Below are positions 54,805 to 64,000 of a DNA stretch of 64,000 bases, piece after piece. The position numbers were made by a program, and so were the translations under genes. Every line of letters begins with the position of its first letter. The stretch's first letter is position 1. Under the pieces are notes generated by a model. It was not told the origin of the DNA. It saw only the letters and a program-made list of their open reading frames with translations, and did not search any database. Source of the DNA: Chryseobacterium arthrosphaerae (GTDB lineage: Bacteria; Bacteroidota; Bacteroidia; Flavobacteriales; Weeksellaceae). The DNA lies in the NCBI RefSeq assembly GCF_001684965.1, contig NZ_MAYG01000001.1, positions 1,922,001 to 1,986,000 of the forward strand, written 5' to 3'.

Positions 54805-56769
54805 TTAATTGTATCCGGGATTCTGGTATTTCGCCTTAATATCTGCTGAAACTTCCATTGCATCCAGCTGTCCCTGAGGGATAGGTCTCAAATAATGGAA
54901 AGGTTGTATGGTCCTGGTAACTGTCTGTGGCGTATGATTTCCATAATTCGCTCCACCAATGGAGTATGAGGCAGCCTTATCCGCCCAGGTTTGGGTTCTT
55001 ACCAAATCATACCATCTGTAGCCTTCACCAAAATATTCTCTGGATCTTTCTTCTAAGATGTAATCGATTGTTATAGTTGATGGTGTTGCTGCGATCATAG
55101 CAGCACTGTTATCCTGTATTTTTGTTACATTTCCGTTATTATCCCAGCGCCATTTTCCTGCTCTTGCACGGATCACATTAATTAAATCTCTGGCAGATAC
55201 TGCGCCGGATGCTCCTTTTACAGCCGCTTCTGCTGCAATAAAATACAACTCGGAGAATTTTGCTGCATAGAAAGGGCGTGTATGACTCGGGTTCGGATAC
55301 CCTAATCCATTTCCGTTGTCTGTTCTGTAAGGACCAATTTTCCAGATCCCCGGATACACAATTCTGCTGATTCCGCTAGGGGCAACCACCCAATCAGCTC
55401 TTCCCGGCAGTGTACCGGCTCCTATCCCGCTTTGGCCTGCATTGGTAGGATATGAAGGGGTCTGGGAATCATCATTTAAAAAGCTCAGAACCGGAGCATT
55501 AGGCTGTATAGGAAGGTTATTGGCATTATAAAGTGTTCCTACATTGGTAAGCCCTGTTCCTTCCTTGTCCCAGTTACCACGGTATACGGTTGTAAATGTT
55601 CCGTCATATCTTGAATCATTGGTTTTATCTGCAAATGTATTTTTAATGACTTCAATGGTAGGAGCCATTCTCACCCAAGGTCTTCCCAACGGCTGGAAAG
55701 CTGCACGCTGTACAGAACTTGCCGGAGTCCATGTTGTTGGAGAGGTACTGCTTTTAAGATTGGTATAGTTCCACGTCAGCATCCAGGATGCGAAATTATT
55801 CGGTGACCATCCATCCCCATAGCTTGCCTGAATTACGCCTTCGTTGAAATAGGCACTGGTTTCCGTATGGTCTGCATACAGCATACATTCGCTATTGCGA
55901 TCATTTGATCCTAAATTAACGTCATAGTAAGTGGGCTGCAACGCATAAGGTCCGGGGCTATTAATAGCGGCTAAAGCAACATCATAGGCCTGCTGAAAAT
56001 ACCATTGTGCGTTGTGGCCATCAGGATCTGTACGAGGAGTGTCAGGATATGTCGGGATGCTTTTAGGATTTTGCAGCCACCATCCATACGTCAAATAAGC
56101 CTTTGCCAAATATAAACGGGCTACATTTTTGGTCACTCCGCCTTTCACCCGCGGGTTAGCAGGAAGATTTTCGACCGCTTTAACTAAATCCGGGAAGATT
56201 GCCTTAGTGTATACTTCCGTTACGGTATTTCTAACTGAAGTTGTTTTCGGATTGATATTAAAAGCCAGTTCGCCAGACCCAAGATCAAGAGGTACCCCTC
56301 CATAGGTCTGCACTAACAGAAAATAATAGAAAGAACGGAAAAATCTTGCTTCCGAAATCAGCGATTCTGCTATACCGGCCCCGGATCCGTTCTGAATAAT
56401 TCCATTTGCAGTATTAATCGACGGAAATACGGATCCCCATACCATACTTGTAGGAAAGGTATTGGAATTGATACTTCCTGCACCCCCTGTCATATCAAGA
56501 TCTTTAAAATTACCATCTGCGCTCTGCCCCCAGGTGGCTTCATCTGTACCGGTCATATTGGCATTTAGCCAGTAACCGTTTCCGTAAAGCAATCTCAACT
56601 GTCTGTATAAAGACGTAACACCTTGTGATATCCCTCTTTCCGTTGTAAAGTCTTCCGGGGTATAAATCCCTCTTGGTTGTTCATCCAATATCTCATTACA
56701 ACCTGTAGTTGTAAATGCTACTGAAGCCAGGAATAAAGCAGCAATGAATTTTTTATTTAGATTGATCAT
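54805..56769 (-). CDS. SusD/RagB-family starch-utilisation-type lipoprotein
   Basis: A 654-residue outer-membrane surface lipoprotein (lipobox TTTGCNE, Cys24). SusD family features are the N-terminal EILDEQPRG segment, the tetratricopeptide-like helices (ARFFRSFYYFLLVQTYGGVPLDL, AKAYLTYGWWLQNP), and the C-terminal YILEERSREYFGEGYRWYDLVR motif. It captures oligosaccharides, here presumably xylan fragments, for the SusC channel. It follows susC after 12 bases. Only one SusC/SusD pair is present for the whole locus. Confidence 0.95.
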   Translation of the reverse strand: MINLNKKFIAALFLASVAFTTTGCNEILDEQPRGIYTPEDFTTERGISQGVTSLYRQLRLLYGNGYWLNANMTGTDEATWGQSADGNFKDLDMTGGAGSINSNTFPTSMVWGSVFPSINTANGIIQNGSGAGIAESLISEARFFRSFYYFLLVQTYGGVPLDLGSGELAFNINPKTTSVRNTVTEVYTKAIFPDLVKAVENLPANPRVKGGVTKNVARLYLAKAYLTYGWWLQNPKSIPTYPDTPRTDPDGHNAQWYFQQAYDVALAAINSPGPYALQPTYYDVNLGSNDRNSECMLYADHTETSAYFNEGVIQASYGDGWSPNNFASWMLTWNYTNLKSSTSPTTWTPASSVQRAAFQPLGRPWVRMAPTIEVIKNTFADKTNDSRYDGTFTTVYRGNWDKEGTGLTNVGTLYNANNLPIQPNAPVLSFLNDDSQTPSYPTNAGQSGIGAGTLPGRADWVVAPSGISRIVYPGIWKIGPYRTDNGNGLGYPNPSHTRPFYAAKFSELYFIAAEAAVKGASGAVSARDLINVIRARAGKWRWDNNGNVTKIQDNSAAMIAATPSTITIDYILEERSREYFGEGYRWYDLVRTQTWADKAASYSIGGANYGNHTPQTVTRTIQPFHYLRPIPQGQLDAMEVSADIKAKYQNPGYN

Positions 56770-56781
56770 GATTTCTGATTT

Positions 56782-59649
56782 TTAAAAGGTTAGATTTAGC
56801 CCCATCATATAATTTCTCGTAGACGGGTTGTTTGTACCTATAATAAGCTGATTGGCCTTATATGAGTTTACAGCCTGATTTTCATTACCTCTTGAGTTCG
56901 GTTCCGGATCCATACCGGAATGTCTGTAATAAGGGGAACCAAATACAAATGGATTCTGTACGGTAACATACAGGCGAAGATTACTAACGCCTAAGCTGCT
57001 CAGAGCGTTTTTGTTAAAATTATATCCTAAGGTAATGGTTCTGATCTTCACAAAAGATGCATCAAACAGAGCGAGTGTTGAAGCATACTTAGGGTTATCA
57101 CCACTTAACAATCCACCTGGTTTCGGGTATCTTACATCAGGATTTTCTTCGGTCCAGTAATCTACATCAACGTTGTTTCCTCTACCTGTAAGTCTGTTAA
57201 GGTAACCGGCGGAACCATAAATAGAACTGATCAGCACACCTCCTTTCTGGAAAGCTCCTACAATGCTTAAATCTATATTTTTATAAGCGAGTCTTGTATT
57301 AAAACCACCGATGAAATCCGGATTGGTGTTGATGATCTGTCTATCTGCTTCATTGATTGCTCTCTTTGGTGTACCATCAGCATTGTATTCTCCGGTGTAT
57401 AATACTTTGATCATTCCCGGTGCTGCACCAACCTGTGGCTCAAGTATATTCAAATAGGGATCTCCTTTCTGCCAAAGGCCAATATATTGATAATCGTACA
57501 GGGCATTAATGTTGTAACCTACAAACCATAAATTGTTTACATTCCTATCCATCCCGGAAGCAAGCGCTGTAATTTTATTTCTGTTCGCAGATAAGTTACC
57601 TCCTACTTCCCAGCTGAAACCATCAGGATTATCAATCACCACTGCATTAAGCGATATTTCCAAACCTTTATTCTGGGATGCCCCAACATTCTCGGTAACG
57701 GAACCTAATCCACTGGATGGAGGTAAACCTTTGCTCAGCAATAATTTTTCAGTATTGGTAACATAATATTCTACAGTTCCTGTTATTCTTTTGTTCAAGA
57801 TTGAAAAATCTACCCCAAAGTTCCAGGTTTTCGAAAATTCCCATCCTAAAGATGCATTAGGAGCTGAACTTACATAATTACCTATCACATTGGTCCCTCC
57901 AAAATTGTAAGGTGTAGTACTTAAGCTACCAAAGGTTGTGTATGGAGCAACAGCCTGGTTGGATGTTTGACCAAAACCAGCCCTCAGCTTCAGCATATTG
58001 ATGTATTTCGAATTCCGGAGGAAACTTTCATTGGCTACATTCCAACCAACAGAAATTGCAGGATAAGTATGCCACTGGTGCCCTTTAGCCAATACAGAAG
58101 CTCCGTCTGATCTTACTGTTGCCGTCAACATATAACGGTTATCATATTGGTACATTGCTCTTCCCATGAAAGACATCAGCCCTCTTCTCCAATATCCCTG
58201 GTTGTTAGGGTCTATGGTTATTTCACCTTGTGCATGACCCAAATTGAAATACTGAAAAGCATCAATAGGCACATCACGGGCAGCAATCAATGAGCTGTTA
58301 AATCTTGTCTGCTCAGCTGAATACAAAGCTGTCGCATTGATTTTATGCTTGCCAAAGGTTCTGTCGTAGGTTACCATGTTTTCCAAAACCCATTGTGTAG
58401 TCAGGGAATTGCCTATGCTTGCCGAGGATAAGGTAGCCGGCTGATAATTCAGTGCACCTGTTCCCAGATAATAGCCGCTGTTTGAGTTTCTGTAGGTTAA
58501 GCCTACGTTTAATCTGTATTTAAGCCCTTCAACCCCTGGAATTTTAATTTCCCCATATAAATTATTATAAGAACTGAAAGCATTGGTACGGTCTGCATAA
58601 GCATCACCCAGCCCTTCCAGAATTGATCTCGTCTGTAAAGCGGTCTGGTCAACATTGGCAAATGTCGTTCTTAATCTTGGCGATCCGTCTGCAAGATAAG
58701 GACTTACCAATGGTGAATACCCTAAAACAGGTGCTCCGCTTACTCCATTGAAATCATTCACCGAGAAATTAGAATTCGTTGAAAACCCAACCTTCAACCA
58801 GGAATTAATTTCCTGATCCAAAGCTCCTCTAATGGAAAGCCTTTTATATTTCTGCAATGGTACTACTCCGTCCTGCTGAAAATAAGCAACTCCGAAATTA
58901 TATCCTCCTTTTTCCGTTCCGCCTGTGACTGCAACATCATGATTCATCATCAATCCCACCCCATAATATTGATCCTGCCAATCCGTATTGGTCCCGTTTA
59001 CCTCATCCGGACCGTTTGTAAAGAGGTTGGCGTCAGCTCTCAGTTTTGAGAGTTTAGGACCATCCATTATCGGGTATTTAGAAAACAAAGTCTGAAATCC
59101 GGTATAGGCATTGTATGAAAACCTCGCTCTTTGTCCTTTCCCTCCTCTGTTGGTGGTTATGATGATCACTCCGTTGGCCCCACGGGAACCATAAATAGCC
59201 GTAGCGGAAGCATCTTTAAGAACATCCAGAGTTTTAATGTCTGACGGACTTATATCTCCCAAAGATCCCACGAACGGAATGCCGTCTAATACGATCAAAG
59301 GATCATTGGATCCCGTTAAAGAACGTTCACCCCTGATACGGATCTGCTGTACAGCACCCGGTTTTGTTGAAGTCCTTCCAATATCAACGCCGGGAAGACG
59401 TCCCTGAATGGCTTCTGTAATGTTTGCAGAAGGCACTTCTTTTATGGCGTTACCACTTAAAGAAGCAACAGATCCGGTGACAGCTTCTTTTTTCTGCGTA
59501 CCATATCCGATCACAACAACTTCATCTATTTTATTTTCTTTAGCTACTGTATCTTTCTTAACCTGTGAATATGCTATGCCGGAAGGCAATAAAGTCATTG
59601 CAAAGAATAATGCGGCTCTATTGCTTTTATTGAAATAAAATCGGTTCAT
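56782..59649 (-). CDS. SusC-family TonB-dependent outer-membrane transporter
   Basis: A 955-residue protein with a signal peptide (about 1-28), then a plug domain with the SusC signature (VVVIGYGTQKKEAVTGSV, GRLPGVDIG, RIRGERSLTGSNDPLIVLDG, KDASATAIYGSRGANGVI) and a large barrel ending in MMGLNLTF. It lacks the CarboxypepD_reg-like domain that usually precedes the plug, so it is a short SusC form. It imports oligosaccharides with SusD. It is preceded by xylA with a 93-base gap. Confidence 0.95.
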   Translation of the reverse strand: MNRFYFNKSNRAALFFAMTLLPSGIAYSQVKKDTVAKENKIDEVVVIGYGTQKKEAVTGSVASLSGNAIKEVPSANITEAIQGRLPGVDIGRTSTKPGAVQQIRIRGERSLTGSNDPLIVLDGIPFVGSLGDISPSDIKTLDVLKDASATAIYGSRGANGVIIITTNRGGKGQRARFSYNAYTGFQTLFSKYPIMDGPKLSKLRADANLFTNGPDEVNGTNTDWQDQYYGVGLMMNHDVAVTGGTEKGGYNFGVAYFQQDGVVPLQKYKRLSIRGALDQEINSWLKVGFSTNSNFSVNDFNGVSGAPVLGYSPLVSPYLADGSPRLRTTFANVDQTALQTRSILEGLGDAYADRTNAFSSYNNLYGEIKIPGVEGLKYRLNVGLTYRNSNSGYYLGTGALNYQPATLSSASIGNSLTTQWVLENMVTYDRTFGKHKINATALYSAEQTRFNSSLIAARDVPIDAFQYFNLGHAQGEITIDPNNQGYWRRGLMSFMGRAMYQYDNRYMLTATVRSDGASVLAKGHQWHTYPAISVGWNVANESFLRNSKYINMLKLRAGFGQTSNQAVAPYTTFGSLSTTPYNFGGTNVIGNYVSSAPNASLGWEFSKTWNFGVDFSILNKRITGTVEYYVTNTEKLLLSKGLPPSSGLGSVTENVGASQNKGLEISLNAVVIDNPDGFSWEVGGNLSANRNKITALASGMDRNVNNLWFVGYNINALYDYQYIGLWQKGDPYLNILEPQVGAAPGMIKVLYTGEYNADGTPKRAINEADRQIINTNPDFIGGFNTRLAYKNIDLSIVGAFQKGGVLISSIYGSAGYLNRLTGRGNNVDVDYWTEENPDVRYPKPGGLLSGDNPKYASTLALFDASFVKIRTITLGYNFNKNALSSLGVSNLRLYVTVQNPFVFGSPYYRHSGMDPEPNSRGNENQAVNSYKANQLIIGTNNPSTRNYMMGLNLTF

Positions 59650-59742
59650 AATTATTATTTTAGTATTAGTTGTTGAATAAAAGGCTGTTTAATAATTATT
59701 GTGTATAAAAATCCTCAGTGTTGATAAGCCTTTTATTTTTTA

Positions 59743-61071
59743 TTATAGATACATATTCACAATGGCTTCAAACAGCTCCTGCTTTCCGCTTTTGGGCTGT
59801 GGTTCACCGATTTCGTGAGCGATTCTCTGCAGATCTTCCAGGGTAAGTGAGCCTTCTTCGAATGCTTTTCCGTTTCCGTTATCAAAAGAAGCGTAGCGGT
59901 CTGTTCTCAGTTTTTTGTAATCTGAATTTTCAAGGATATCCGCTGCGGCAAGAAGACCTTTTGCGAATACATCCATTCCTGAAATGTGGGAAATGAATAA
60001 ATCTTCAGCATCAATGGAATTTCTTCTGATTTTGGCATCAAAATTCACTCCTCCGGTTCCCAGACCTCCAGCCGGAAGCAGTACAAGCCATGCCTGAACC
60101 ATATCGTAATAATCGATCGGAAACTGATCCGTATCCCATCCGTTCTGATAATCTCCCCTGTTGGCATCAATACTTCCCAAAAGTCCTGCATCAACAGCGG
60201 CCTGAAGCTCATGTTCGAACGTGTGACCTGCCAATGTAGCGTGGTTTACTTCGATATTCAGTTTAAAGTCTTTATCTAATCCGTAATGTCTCAGGAATCC
60301 GATTACGGTTTCAGAATCATAATCATATTGATGTTTGGTAGGCTCCATTGGTTTTGGCTCAATCAGGAAAGTTCCTTTAAAGCCCTGCTGGCGTGCATAG
60401 TCTCTCGACATGGAAAGGAAGCGGGCCAGATGGTCTTTTTCACGCTTCATGTCAGTGTTCAAAAGGCTCATATATCCTTCTCTGCCCCCCCAGAAAACAT
60501 AATTTTCACCGCCAAGCGCTATCGTAGCATCTATTGAATTTTTCACCTGAGTTCCTGCGCAGGCTACCACATCAAAATTCGGGTTGGTAGAAGCGCCGTT
60601 CATGTATCTTTCATGGGTGAAAACATTGGCTGTTCCCCATAAAAGTTTAATTCCGGTTTCCTGCTGCTTCTGTTTGGCATATTCCACGATAGTCTGCATA
60701 TTTTTCTCGTAGTCTTTCCAGTTGTTGGCAGGGTCTACCAGATCGATATCATGGAAGCAGTAATATTGGAAGCCCATTTTAGACATGAATTCAAAACCGG
60801 CGTCCATTTTGTGCATTGCTCTTGTTACCGGATCATTGCCGATATCCCAAGGATGGTGAATGGTAGGTCCTCCGAACGGATCACTTCCGTTGGCACACAG
60901 GGTATGCCACCATGCCATCGCAAATCTTGTCCAGTCTTTCATGGGTTTTCCCATCACGATCTTTTCCGCATCATAATAGCGGAATGCCAACGGGTTCCTG
61001 CTCTCCTTCCCTTCAAACTTAATTTTTTCAATACCCGTAAAAAACTCTTTTGTACCTGTTAAAGTGTTCAT
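59743..61071 (-). CDS. xylA: Xylose isomerase
   Basis: A 442-residue protein, the group II length. It converts D-xylose to D-xylulose with two divalent metals. Landmarks are [19 protein letters not shown] with the active-site His, [49 protein letters not shown] and the metal residues in GSIDANRGD. It follows xylB after 106 bases, a gap with a hairpin, and precedes susC. Confidence 0.97.
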   Translation of the reverse strand: MNTLTGTKEFFTGIEKIKFEGKESRNPLAFRYYDAEKIVMGKPMKDWTRFAMAWWHTLCANGSDPFGGPTIHHPWDIGNDPVTRAMHKMDAGFEFMSKMGFQYYCFHDIDLVDPANNWKDYEKNMQTIVEYAKQKQQETGIKLLWGTANVFTHERYMNGASTNPNFDVVACAGTQVKNSIDATIALGGENYVFWGGREGYMSLLNTDMKREKDHLARFLSMSRDYARQQGFKGTFLIEPKPMEPTKHQYDYDSETVIGFLRHYGLDKDFKLNIEVNHATLAGHTFEHELQAAVDAGLLGSIDANRGDYQNGWDTDQFPIDYYDMVQAWLVLLPAGGLGTGGVNFDAKIRRNSIDAEDLFISHISGMDVFAKGLLAAADILENSDYKKLRTDRYASFDNGNGKAFEEGSLTLEDLQRIAHEIGEPQPKSGKQELFEAIVNMYL

Positions 61072-61120
61072 ATTTATTTGATTATTTTTTAATTTATTTT
61101 AATTTTTTGCGTAGCGATCC

Positions 61121-61153
61121 CCTTCTCACTGGTTCTTAAGAGTCAGTAAGAGG
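61121..61153 (-). promoter_or_regulatory. Hairpin in the xylB-xylA gap
   Basis: CCTTCTCACTGGTTCTT pairs with AAGAGTCAGTAAGAGG with a few mismatches. It lies 50 bases before the xylA start and could modulate the transcript or protect its 5' end; no T-run follows, so it is not a standard terminator. Confidence 0.35.
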
Positions 61154-61177
61154 ATGAAAACTGCTGTTGTAGTGGTC

Positions 61178-62662
61178 CTAGATTATTTCGTTAAGATGAT
61201 GTTTCCATCTGCCATAGGCTTCTAAATATTGTTCCCGTTTTTCGTGTTCAGGCTCTATCACCGCTATCTGTTCAAGTGAAGAAAATGCTTCTCTGGAATC
61301 TGAATAAAATCCTATTCCCATTCCGGCAGCTCTTGCCGCTCCTACCGCTCCATCGGTATCATAAAGTTCAATAACAGCATTGCTGACACTGGATAGCGAC
61401 TGGCGAAAAATTGAACTTAAAAACATATTGGCATTTCCTGCACGGATGACCTGGATATCCATTCCGATGTTTCTCATGATATCCATTCCGTATTCGTAAG
61501 AGAATACAATACCTTCCTGCGCCGCACGCAGGATATCTCCTTTCGTATGTATATTGAAATTGATTCCGTGAATAGAACAGCTTGTATCTTTATTTTCCAG
61601 CACTCTTTCTGCTCCGTTTCCAAAAGGAATGATGCTTAACCCTTTTGAACCGATCGGTGAAAGTGAAGCCATATCATTCATATCCCCGTAAGAGGAAAGT
61701 GAGGTGGCGAAATTGTGCTTTAACCAGGAGTTTAAAATTCCGGTTCCGTTGATACACAGCAAAACTCCCAGCCTGATCTGTTCCGGTGTATAATTGACAT
61801 GGGCAAAAGTATTCACCCTTGATAATTTATCATATTCCAGCTGGTCAAGAACTCCATAGACAACTCCCGAAGTTCCTGCTGTAGAGGCAATCTCGCCCGG
61901 ATTAAAGACATTCAGGGAAAGCGCATTGTTGGGCTGGTCTCCCGCTCTGTAAGAGATAGGCGTACCTTCCTTTAAACCTAATTCTTCCGCTGCAATGCTT
62001 GAAACTGTTGCCTGAATACCAAATGTAGGGACAATTTCCGGAAAAAAACTTTTAGGAATTCCATAATGGTTAATGATATCTTCCGAGATGCAGTTGTTCT
62101 TAAAATCCCAGAAAATCCCTTCCGATAATCCTTCAATGGTCATTCCTATCTGCCCGGAAAGTCTCATGGCAATGTAATCTCCCGGAAGCATTATTTTGTC
62201 TATCTTTTCAAAGATCTCAGGTTCATTTTCTTTTACCCACGCAAGTTTTGATGCGGTAAAATTTCCCGGTGAGTTCAATAGATGGGAAAGACATTTTTCT
62301 TCGCCTATGGTTTTGAAAGCTTTTTCACCATAAGGCACAGCACGGCTGTCACACCAGATAATGGAAGGCCTTAAAAGCTTCTGGTCTTTGTCTACAAGGA
62401 TCAGCCCATGCATCTGCCATGTGATTCCGATTCCTTTGATATCTTCAGCATGTACCCCAGATTCGTGCATGACAGCTTCGTGTGCCAATTTCAGATTGGT
62501 CCACCAGTCAACCGGGTTTTGCTCTGCCCATCCTGGATTTATAGCAGTGATTTTCATTTCTTTTTTGGGAGAAAATTCAGAAGCAATCACTTTTCCACTG
62601 GATGCCTCGATGAGACAAACTTTCACAGAAGAACTGCCAATGTCATAGCCTAGTAAGTACAT
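61178..62662 (-). CDS. xylB: Xylulokinase
   Basis: A 494-residue FGGY-family kinase that makes D-xylulose 5-phosphate. Features are the N-terminal GYDIGSSSVKVCLIE, GITWQMHGLI with the conserved His region, WCDSRA, PGDYIAMRLSG, GAGDQ-like RAGDQPNNALSL, AGTSGVVYG and the C-terminal IRAGNANMFLSSIFRQ. Only 15 bases separate it from the Nudix regulator upstream, so the regulator, xylB and xylA are probably one transcript. Confidence 0.95.
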   Translation of the reverse strand: MYLLGYDIGSSSVKVCLIEASSGKVIASEFSPKKEMKITAINPGWAEQNPVDWWTNLKLAHEAVMHESGVHAEDIKGIGITWQMHGLILVDKDQKLLRPSIIWCDSRAVPYGEKAFKTIGEEKCLSHLLNSPGNFTASKLAWVKENEPEIFEKIDKIMLPGDYIAMRLSGQIGMTIEGLSEGIFWDFKNNCISEDIINHYGIPKSFFPEIVPTFGIQATVSSIAAEELGLKEGTPISYRAGDQPNNALSLNVFNPGEIASTAGTSGVVYGVLDQLEYDKLSRVNTFAHVNYTPEQIRLGVLLCINGTGILNSWLKHNFATSLSSYGDMNDMASLSPIGSKGLSIIPFGNGAERVLENKDTSCSIHGINFNIHTKGDILRAAQEGIVFSYEYGMDIMRNIGMDIQVIRAGNANMFLSSIFRQSLSSVSNAVIELYDTDGAVGAARAAGMGIGFYSDSREAFSSLEQIAVIEPEHEKREQYLEAYGRWKHHLNEII

Positions 62663-62677
62663 AATTTTTAAAAAAGG

Positions 62678-63403
62678 TTATTTGATAAGTTTTGTATTGT
62701 TTTTCCTGTAAATTTTAGCATCAAACCTGTAATATCTTGCGGCACGGTGTGATACGTCTTTCTGAATTTCATCCAAAGGAACGATATAGGGAAATGAAGA
62801 TATTTTTTTATGGAAATTCTTAATATCAATATTTTTTTCGCTTAAAGCGCTGTAGAGCTGGTAAAGCTGTCTAATCGTAAATCTTTTCGGCAGCAGCTCG
62901 AAGATAATGGAGAAATCAGATTCGATCCATTTTCTGATCTCCATGAAAGATTCACTGATAATTTGGTTATGGTCAAAAGGCAATGCCGGAACCTCATCAA
63001 TAGGATACCAGTCTACCGTATCATATTTGGTACTGTTGATCTTATGATCTATTTTGCAGAGGGAAAGATAGGCCACGGTAATGATCCTGTCTATATGATG
63101 CTTGTATTCCTGATCCATCCATTTGATATCATGTACATTGCTTGCTCTCATGGGATCTGCAAAACATTTGAACTGTTTGAGAACCATTTTTTTAATTCCC
63201 GTAAGTTCGTGAAGTACTCTCTGTGCCGCATCATCTACATCCTCGTCGCTGAAAATCAGACTTCCCGGAAGTTTGATCTGCTTTTCCAGCGGAACATCAT
63301 CAACGTGGCGTTGTACTAATAATATATTCAACCGGTTTTCATGGTCAAATCCAAAGACAACACAATCTACAGAGACATAGGTATGGATAAAGTTCTGATT
63401 CAT
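62678..63403 (-). CDS. Nudix-family regulator of the xylose operon (AraR/NrtR-like)
   Basis: A 241-residue protein with a Nudix-like domain (about 8-150, VSVDCVVFGFDHENRLNILLVQRH) and a C-terminal winged helix-turn-helix (LLPKRFTIRQLYQLYSALSEKN, RFDAKIY). As in the AraR-type protein at 20.1 kb, the Nudix box is incomplete: GSLIFSDEDVDDAAQRV is followed by LHELTGIKK, so hydrolysis is unlikely. It probably controls xylB-xylA and perhaps susC-susD in response to a xylose-related ligand (inference). It is the first gene of that transcript. Confidence 0.85.
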   Translation of the reverse strand: MNQNFIHTYVSVDCVVFGFDHENRLNILLVQRHVDDVPLEKQIKLPGSLIFSDEDVDDAAQRVLHELTGIKKMVLKQFKCFADPMRASNVHDIKWMDQEYKHHIDRIITVAYLSLCKIDHKINSTKYDTVDWYPIDEVPALPFDHNQIISESFMEIRKWIESDFSIIFELLPKRFTIRQLYQLYSALSEKNIDIKNFHKKISSFPYIVPLDEIQKDVSHRAARYYRFDAKIYRKNNTKLIK

Positions 63404-63430
63404 TAGTTCGTTAACATTTTGGTAACATTA

Positions 63431-63438
63431 CAAATATA
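63431..63438 (-). promoter_or_regulatory. -7 promoter box of the xyl operon (TATATTTG)
   Basis: Exact TAnnTTTG on the minus strand, 28 bases before the ATG at 63403. Identical to the araB -7 box. Confidence 0.5.
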
Positions 63439-63687
63439 AAAATTCATCTGAATAAAAAAAATAAATCTACCATTATCTACTGCTTATCAACACCTTACAT
63501 ATCGAATTTTTATGATATGAATTGTATAAAAAATATGATAAGGTTATCATTGTTTTTACACTTACTGTTTTCATAAAACATATATTCACAATTAATTGCA
63601 ATGTCCCAATATTGAAAAATTGAGCAATTTTTTTTGAATAATTTTTATGATAAGAAGAATCGTAATTTTTTTGTTTTATCTGCATAA

Positions 63688-63710
63688 AAAAATGTAAAAA
63701 ACACACTTTT
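63688..63710. promoter_or_regulatory. Degenerate operator-like repeat upstream of the xyl operon
   Basis: AAAAATGT-N7-ACACTTTT, arms 63688-63695 and 63703-63710. It shares 19 consecutive bases with the araB site (63690-63708 versus 30186-30204). It is about 270 bases upstream of the xyl -7 box, so it may serve a gene beyond the window edge. Confidence 0.4.
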
Positions 63711-64000
63711 CATTATTAAAAAAGAAGCAAATCGTCATTTTTAATTACCATTTTTCATACTCTAACTACAATAATTACGAAACAACCAACCTAAATGGCA
63801 ATATGATATCATAATGTAAACATGAAAAATTTAGAATACAGAGGATAGGCTCATTCGCAATTATTGTAAGATTGCTTACTGCAAATATTTTGGAAAAATA
63901 TCCGGTAAAAAATAAGTATTATTCAATCTGGCTAAGACCAAACCCAATCATCTGCAAAAGTGTTTGAAGATACGTTCGGCGAGATCACAGGACCATCTAT

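Larger units (their letters stand above)
63404..64000. other. Control region upstream of the xyl operon, to the window edge
   Basis: A very A/T-rich stretch holding the -7 box above, a perfect 16-base palindrome ATGATAA-GG-TTATCAT (63535-63550), TTTATGATA words at 63509 and 63644, and the degenerate operator-like repeat at 63688-63710. From about 63840 composition becomes more even, but no start codon or long frame can be tied to a gene before the window ends. Confidence 0.5.

Noticed and set aside
63473..63706. 77-codon minus-strand frame upstream of the xyl operon
   Set aside because: It covers the A/T-rich control region with palindromes and operator-like words; amino acid content is that of random A/T-rich DNA.
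63933..64000. Possible gene start at the right edge (frame reading ...VFEDTFGEITGPS)
   Set aside because: It follows a stop directly and has no start codon in view; too short to support.

Overview
The window looks like chromosomal DNA of a Bacteroidota bacterium, most likely a Chryseobacterium-like member of Flavobacteriia. The signs are an A+T-rich genome, TAnnTTTG-type -7 promoter boxes, one SusC/SusD pair, a type IX secretion sorting domain, Nudix-family sugar regulators and abundant Bacteroidota lipoproteins. The genus is inferred from general resemblance, not from a marker gene. There are no rRNA or tRNA genes, no CRISPR array, no insertion sequence and no phage genes.

Layout. 1-3.95 kb: the end of a short-chain dehydrogenase, two small exported proteins, a DUF2798 protein, an unknown protein, an AraC regulator and a small ArsR-like winged-helix protein. 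4-8.8 kb: galactose and pentose-phosphate genes on the minus strand (HAD phosphatase, galT, galK, transaldolase) and an AraC regulator. 8.9-9.5 kb: a secreted protein of unknown function. 9.6-19.6 kb: a minus-strand xylan operon (GH127, SASA-type esterase, GPH symporter, GH10, GH43, GH67). 20-23.2 kb: two plus-strand genes, a Nudix-family AraR-type regulator and a GH5 lipoprotein with a ricin-type domain. 23.2-32.2 kb: arabinose genes (SSS symporter, galM, araA, araD, araB, GH51). 32.3-43.5 kb: GH30, GH115, a GDSL esterase, GH97, GH43 and a CE1-type esterase. 43.5-44.45 kb: an array of long palindromic repeats. 44.45-47.9 kb: two GH43 enzymes. 48-54.7 kb: a complete hexuronate route (exuT, eda, kdgK, uxaC, an SDR fructuronate reductase, uxuA). 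54.8-59.6 kb: susD and susC. 59.7-63.4 kb: xylA, xylB and a second Nudix-family regulator.

Together the genes read as one all-in-one glucuronoarabinoxylan utilisation locus. GH10 and GH30 cut the backbone. CE1, SASA and GDSL esterases remove acyl groups. GH115 and GH67 release (methyl)glucuronate, GH51, GH43 and GH127 release arabinose, and GH97 probably removes galactose or arabinopyranose. SusC/SusD and three inner-membrane transporters import products. Xylose (XylAB), arabinose (AraBAD), glucuronate (UxaC to Eda) and galactose (GalM/K/T) then each have a catabolic branch, with transaldolase handling the pentose-phosphate overflow.

The most interesting non-coding signals are: (1) a recurring operator-like inverted repeat, roughly ATAAGTGT-N7-ACACTTAT, in front of the transaldolase gene, GH127, the araR-type gene and araB, and in degenerate form upstream of the xyl operon; (2) a second shared word, TTTATGATAAGG, in the same control regions; (3) a four-unit array of about 190-bp palindromic repeats with a lone inverted relative 8 kb away; and (4) a collapsed exported-protein gene remnant at 39.1 kb. 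Coordinates of motifs were read by eye. Promoter and operator calls are inference.
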